Origin: Candidatus Thorarchaeota archaeon
GTDB lineage: Archaea; Asgardarchaeota; Thorarchaeia; Thorarchaeales; Thorarchaeaceae
Length of the DNA: 19,885 nucleotides
Assembly: GCA_016841005.1 (NCBI GenBank)
Contig: JAEORG010000251.1
Location: 1-19,885, forward strand
Direction of reading: 5' to 3'
Positions 16,372 through 19,885 of this stretch are shown piece by piece. A program made the translations under genes and the position numbers. The notes under the pieces are model-generated. The model was given only the letters and a program-made list of their open reading frames with translations. It searched no databases and was not told where the DNA came from. How positions within the stretch are numbered: position 1 is the stretch's first letter; the number at the start of each line of letters is the position of its first letter.

Positions 16372-17505
16372 GTGAGTGCCTCAAGTAATCAACAATTCCG
16401 TAGGACACTAATTCAGAAAGTAGTTGTATTAGGCACGAATCCAGCTCTTATGGCGGGATACATTAACCAAGTATCAGGGACTACAATCGCGTATCACCTA
16501 TACTCAACTCTTGGAGTAGGTATTGGAGTAGCTAGAACCCAAGCGGACTCTGGTGATGAAGTAGTGCTTCAGTTATGGCTCATCCCAAATGATGAGAAAA
16601 TGCCTGGACTCAACAAGAGCTTCGCCAAAGGACATACTGGTGCGATCATTGTTTTACGAGGGAATGAAACCGAACAATTGGCCGAGATCCTATCCAACAT
16701 CTCTGAAGAAGCTCACAAGGGCATCTTAGTTGTGGTTGTTGGCTCTGAGAGCGCCGCAGAGAATGCACTGAATGTTGTGAGTGATTCGATTTCATCAGTC
16801 CCCCGAATTGATTATCATGTCAATCCTAGAGAGGCTCTTTCTCATTTAGGAAATGCTCTTGTAACAAGAAGAAAGAACCGAATTCCAACTCCGCTTGTTG
16901 TATGTATGGCTGAAGATGAGTGTCCAGAATATCACCACGTGCAAGGTTTTGATGACATCCCTGAGTGTTCGATTGAAGAGATCGAATACATCAAAGAAAT
17001 AGCAATGAAAATCGGTGCTGAAGTAGATATAGAATCAGCTGCAATCAATAAACCCGAAGGCGTTTTTACGGTAAATATCAAGACTGGCGATGTGAGCATA
17101 TTGCCTGTAAGTTGTCAGCTCTGTGAATCTGACTGTAAGAGAAACTCAGGCATATGTATTGTTGAATCAACTTCTGGCTGGTCATCAGAGGGAATGGGTA
17201 AACGTTCATTACTAATCCTTGCGAAAATATGGGGGATTCACTCAAACGAATTACCCAATCATGTGAGAAAACAGATACGATATGCTATTCAGTGTAATAG
17301 ATTTCTTCCACGAGCCGATTTGAAGATACAAGAGATTGAGGAAGCTATGGAGGCTTTGGGATACGAGAGGTCACAAAAAAGGAAATCACTTCTGGAAGAA
17401 GCGAGTGCTCGAGTATCCGATAGAAGAATTTCACAAACTATCTTCGATATGCTAAAGAGAAGGCTAGACATTGTCCATGATAAGATAGCTCGGGAAGGAA
17501 ACTGA
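16372..17505 (+). CDS. Rab/Ras-like pseudo-GTPase with a four-cysteine cluster and helical tail
   Basis: This is a 377-residue cytoplasmic protein with no signal or membrane helix. Residues 16-160 follow a Rab-like small GTPase: K-V-V-V-L-G (16-21), S-T-L-G-V (45-49) at switch I, L-Q-L-W (66-69), F-A-K-G-H-T-G-A-I-I-V (84-94), V-V-V-V-G (120-124). The nucleotide motifs are broken: the P-loop reads G-T-N-P-A-L-M-A without Lys-Ser/Thr, W-D-T-A-G-Q-E reads W-L-I-P-N-D-E, and N-K-x-D reads S-E-S-A. GTP hydrolysis is therefore unlikely. After a linker comes C-x2-C-x3-C-x6-C (C248, C251, C255, C262), possibly a zinc or Fe-S site, then a charged helical region (about 285-377). Start GTG 16372 has only a weak GCGGAAG upstream; an overlapping ATG at 16370 is followed at once by TGA. 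The next gene begins 3 bases after its stop. A scaffold or sensor role is inference. Confidence 0.75.
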   Translation: MSASSNQQFRRTLIQKVVVLGTNPALMAGYINQVSGTTIAYHLYSTLGVGIGVARTQADSGDEVVLQLWLIPNDEKMPGLNKSFAKGHTGAIIVLRGNETEQLAEILSNISEEAHKGILVVVVGSESAAENALNVVSDSISSVPRIDYHVNPREALSHLGNALVTRRKNRIPTPLVVCMAEDECPEYHHVQGFDDIPECSIEEIEYIKEIAMKIGAEVDIESAAINKPEGVFTVNIKTGDVSILPVSCQLCESDCKRNSGICIVESTSGWSSEGMGKRSLLILAKIWGIHSNELPNHVRKQIRYAIQCNRFLPRADLKIQEIEEAMEALGYERSQKRKSLLEEASARVSDRRISQTIFDMLKRRLDIVHDKIAREGN

Positions 17506-17508
17506 TTC

Positions 17509-18012
17509 ATGTCAATGAGATTGATCTCTGTCATCGGCGGTGCAGATTGTGAGAGTAATGTCATAAAGCTTGCAGAAAGATTAGGAGAAGTAATTGCAAG
17601 CAAAGGGGTTGCAGTTGTCTGTGGAGGTTTAGGCGGCGTTATGGAAGCAGTCTGCAGGGGAGCAAAGAAATCTAATGGCGTGACTATAGGAATTCTACCT
17701 ACGCTGGAAAAAGAACATGCTAATGAGTATGTGGACATTGCAATTCCTACAGGTCTTGGATACACCCGAAATTTCCTAGTTGCTCGAACTGGAGATGCAG
17801 TGATTGCTATTGCAGGTTCAGCAGGCACACTTAGTGAGATGGCTATTGCATGGTTCTCAGATAAGCCGCTTATAGCATTAGCATCCTCTGGTGGGTGGGC
17901 AGGAGAATTGGCGGGTAGGAAATTAGATAATAGGAGAAGCGATGAAGTTTTTTCCGCAAAGACTCCCGAAGAAGCAGTAGAAATTGTTTTTCGAGAACTT
18001 GGCTGGGAGTAA
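17509..18012 (+). CDS. TIGR00725-type LOG-like (lysine decarboxylase-like fold) protein
   Basis: This 167-residue single-domain protein is a usual length for the family. The Rossmann-type nucleotide-binding features are G-G-L-G-G-V-M-E-A (39-47), I-G-I-L-P (60-64), G-L-G-Y-T-R-N (82-88) and A-G-S-A-G-T-L-S-E (102-110). The last is the P-G-G-x-G-T-x-x-E motif with the first Pro-Gly pair changed to Ala-Gly-Ser. Arg87 and Glu110 sit where LOG phosphoribohydrolases keep their catalytic pair, so nucleotide or nucleoside-monophosphate cleavage is possible. Substrate is unknown, and despite the fold's common label there is no evidence for lysine decarboxylation. Start ATG 17509 follows GGAAGG (17493-17498); ATG 17515 is a close alternative. 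It is tightly coupled to the pseudo-GTPase gene before it and lies 19 bases before the phosphatase gene. Confidence 0.85.
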   Translation: MSMRLISVIGGADCESNVIKLAERLGEVIASKGVAVVCGGLGGVMEAVCRGAKKSNGVTIGILPTLEKEHANEYVDIAIPTGLGYTRNFLVARTGDAVIAIAGSAGTLSEMAIAWFSDKPLIALASSGGWAGELAGRKLDNRRSDEVFSAKTPEEAVEIVFRELGWE

Positions 18013-18031
18013 TGAAAAGGTCTGATTGGAA

Positions 18032-18874
18032 ATGTCTGAGATTGCTCAAGATATTGTTGATGGAAGAACAGAAGTAACTGCAATTGAGATAGACCATCTA
18101 TCAGAGAGGATAAGAGACCTCTACTACTCAAAGCCAAACGTAGTTCCTATTCCATCAGAGAATGTATTTTTCGTAGGTGATCTTCACGGAGATCTTGGAG
18201 CAGCAAAGACAGTTCTTGAAACCTTTACAAGATACGAGGATTATACCTTAGTATTCTTGGGAGACTACGCTGATAGAGGCCCCTATCAAGTTGAAACTGT
18301 CAATCTCATTCTAGCACTTGGTATAATTTCACCTGACCGAGTGATTATCCTACGAGGAAATCACGAATCTGAGAGAGTTGCACTACAATACGGATTTTTC
18401 ATGGATGTTAAAAGAAAACATTCAGATTCTGTCTTCAGAAGTTATATGCATGCATTTGAGGCTTTACCAATTGCTGGACTAAGCAAGAGTGGTGTTTTTG
18501 CGTGTCATGGTGGAATTCCTGAAGGAGTGAACTCTATTTCTGATCTATTGACGCCTGATAGACACAACATCAATTTTGAGGATAATACAATCCTACAACT
18601 TGTGTGGAACGATCCTGTAGATTCTGAGATATTGTTTGGTAACAACATTAGAGGGGCTAACATCAGAAGTTATGGAAGGAAAGCCTTTGATGAGTTTTCT
18701 AAGAATCTTGGGGTTCGTCTGATGTTTAGAGCACATCAAGTCTTTCCAGAGGGTTGCAAGTCGTTTTTCAACGGAAGGTTAGTCAGTGTCTTTAGTACAG
18801 AATACAATGGACGGGTTCAACCCAAGATTGCCAAACTTGGAAAAGGGTTATTCTATCAAGCAATAAGCTTGTGA
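18032..18874 (+). CDS. PPP-family serine/threonine protein phosphatase
   Basis: A 280-residue protein with the whole PPP signature set: G-D-L-H-G-D (49-54), G-D-Y-A-D-R-G (77-83), R-G-N-H-E (108-112), H-G-G (159-161), W-N-D-P, and R-A-H-Q (R233, H235). D50, H52, D78, N110, H159 and H235 are the expected ligands of the two-metal centre, so it should be active. It corresponds to a bare catalytic core of the PP1/PP2A/calcineurin type, with only about 45 residues before it, and is predicted to remove phosphate from Ser/Thr in cytoplasmic proteins. ATG 18032 is preferred over TTG 18026, two codons upstream. It is probably co-transcribed with the pseudo-GTPase and LOG-like genes. No kinase is encoded in the window, so its substrates cannot be told from context. 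Confidence 0.93.
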   Translation: MSEIAQDIVDGRTEVTAIEIDHLSERIRDLYYSKPNVVPIPSENVFFVGDLHGDLGAAKTVLETFTRYEDYTLVFLGDYADRGPYQVETVNLILALGIISPDRVIILRGNHESERVALQYGFFMDVKRKHSDSVFRSYMHAFEALPIAGLSKSGVFACHGGIPEGVNSISDLLTPDRHNINFEDNTILQLVWNDPVDSEILFGNNIRGANIRSYGRKAFDEFSKNLGVRLMFRAHQVFPEGCKSFFNGRLVSVFSTEYNGRVQPKIAKLGKGLFYQAISL

Positions 18875-18952
18875 TTATTTTCATCGTAGTACGAATTGTC
18901 ACATTGGGCTAGATTCATAAGGTTCTCTTTTTGGAACACCACGTGATACAGA

Positions 18953-18990
18953 GGGCTTTATCTAAGCTCTAGCAAGATGAGTTGATTTCC
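18953..18990 (+). promoter_or_regulatory. Candidate TATA-like element before the DUF362 gene
   Basis: GCTTTATCTAAG (about 18956-18966) is centred about 30 bases before ATG 18991, which would start transcription very near the start codon. A T-run (18928-18932) earlier in the 116-base gap may end the phosphatase transcript. Together they suggest that the DUF362 gene is a separate unit. Both calls are weak. Confidence 0.3.
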
Positions 18991-19885
18991 ATGGTAAAAG
19001 TCGCTGTCGTGAATACAACACCAAAGACAGTCTATGATGATATAGCATGTCTATTAGATCTTGCAGAGTATGAGAAGCATGTTTCAAAGGATGTGGCAAC
19101 ATCAATCAAACTAAATCTTTCTTGGAGCAAATTCTATCCTGCTTGTTCTACAAATCCGTACATCTTAGATGGACTACTAAGGAAGATGGTTGCTGATGGA
19201 TTTGATAGGAGAAAAATTCAGGCGGTCGAGAACGAAACTGTTGTTACAAATATCTATGCAGGCACCAAAGGGAACAATTGGTACCCAGTAATGAAGAAAC
19301 ACAAAATCAAATTCCTCCCGCTAATCAAGGCTACATACGTCGATGTTAAGCTACCTCGCAAAACACTGGTCCTGGAGGACACCTTCGGAGAGGTTATTGC
19401 CCCCAAAGAAATCTTTGGAACAAACATCATTCACCTTCCTACATTCAAAACCCACGGGCATACTCAAATGACTGGAGCATTAAAGGACTCTTTTGGACTC
19501 TATCTCACTAAGAACAGACATTTAGCTCATCTAAAGATACATCAGGTATTAGTGGATCTTCTTCTTCTTCAACAGACAATATCACATTCGGAGTTCGTTT
19601 TAACAGACGGCACTGTTATGGGAGATGGAGCAGGACCTAGAACAATGATACCAAAAATAGGGAATATCATGATAGCAACAAATGATATGGTTGCTGCAGA
19701 TACCGTTCAAACCAGAATCATGGGACTTGACCAGAATTGTGTACATAAACTTCAGATAGCTAATGATTTAGGGCTTGGAGAATCTAATCCTGAAAATATA
19801 GAGATTGTTGGAGACTACGAGGCATGGGAAGACTTACCTAATCATCATATGAGCCCAGGGAAGAGTCCAGTAATAACCTGGAATA
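18991..19885 (+). CDS. DUF362 family protein (3' truncated by window end)
   Basis: The frame is open from ATG 18991 to the window edge: 298 codons with no stop, so the C-terminus is missing. K-L-N-L-S-W (40-45), T-N-P, V-E-N-E and especially K-T-H-G-H-T-Q-M-T-G-A-L-K-D-S-F-G (153-169) match DUF362, in which a K-x-H-x-x-x-x-T-G-x-x-K-N-x-F-G segment is typical. Some DUF362 proteins carry ferredoxin-type 4Fe-4S motifs after this domain; none appears in the visible part, but the end is cut off. The product has no signal peptide and is probably cytoplasmic. Biochemical function of the family is not established. It follows the phosphatase gene on the same strand after 116 bases, so it may be only loosely linked to that operon. 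No strong ribosome binding site is seen. Confidence 0.85.
   Translation, partial: MVKVAVVNTTPKTVYDDIACLLDLAEYEKHVSKDVATSIKLNLSWSKFYPACSTNPYILDGLLRKMVADGFDRRKIQAVENETVVTNIYAGTKGNNWYPVMKKHKIKFLPLIKATYVDVKLPRKTLVLEDTFGEVIAPKEIFGTNIIHLPTFKTHGHTQMTGALKDSFGLYLTKNRHLAHLKIHQVLVDLLLLQQTISHSEFVLTDGTVMGDGAGPRTMIPKIGNIMIATNDMVAADTVQTRIMGLDQNCVHKLQIANDLGLGESNPENIEIVGDYEAWEDLPNHHMSPGKSPVITWN

Noticed and set aside
17509..18012. Lysine decarboxylase
   Set aside because: The family label is historical; the motifs are those of LOG/TIGR00725 Rossmann proteins and no PLP-binding features are present.
17289..18137. 282-codon minus-strand open frame
   Set aside because: It lies antisense to the well-supported pseudo-GTPase, LOG-like and phosphatase genes, is Ser/Pro/Leu-rich as shadow frames are, and shows no domain.

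Overview
The window most likely comes from an archaeon, and probably from an Asgard lineage (Thorarchaeota-like); this is an inference without any marker gene. The supporting signs are several very large secreted proteins rich in N-X-S/T sequons, each with an N-terminal signal where visible and one C-terminal membrane helix followed by a short basic tail. There is also a DUF2341 protein with the archaeal-style C-x3-C motif, a Rab/Ras-like protein with ruined nucleotide-binding motifs, and a eukaryote-like PPP phosphatase. Strong GGAGG-type ribosome binding sites precede TTG or GTG starts, and TATA-like boxes can be proposed. The DNA is moderately AT-rich by eye. I see no tRNA, rRNA, CRISPR array, transposase or phage gene.

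Region 1 (3-15979) is a cell-surface locus. It holds a 5'-truncated beta-propeller/Ig-like protein (3-2414), then 22 bases later a 1778-residue mosaic protein (2437-7773) closed by a hairpin/T-run terminator. On the minus strand are a GPH/MFS-type transporter (7857-9371) and, upstream of it, a DUF2341 surface protein (9478-11313). A short divergent promoter region separates these from a membrane-anchored metzincin-like protease (11482-13650), which is followed by a second, intact propeller/Ig protein (13724-15979) paralogous to the first. All five surface proteins share one C-terminal plan: extracellular modules, one membrane helix, short basic or polar tail. They could form a glycosylated coat, adhesion or substrate-capture layer with its own protease, but that is inference.

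Region 2 (15980-16371) is about 390 bases without a convincing gene. It holds a strong imperfect hairpin followed by a T-run just after the second propeller gene. Nearer the next gene are a perfect palindrome, an inverted repeat and a TATA-like stretch.

Region 3 (16372-18874) is a tight three-gene run: a pseudo-GTPase with a central four-cysteine cluster and helical tail, a LOG-like (TIGR00725-type) Rossmann protein 3 bases later, and a PPP-family phosphatase 19 bases after that. Its make-up (a non-hydrolysing GTPase-like protein, a nucleotide-binding-fold enzyme and a protein phosphatase) suggests a cytoplasmic signalling module and is the best candidate here for an undescribed system. A DUF362 protein (18991 onward) follows and runs off the window.

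Five of the eight genes with a visible start begin with GTG or TTG, so start calls rest on ribosome binding sites and signal-peptide position.
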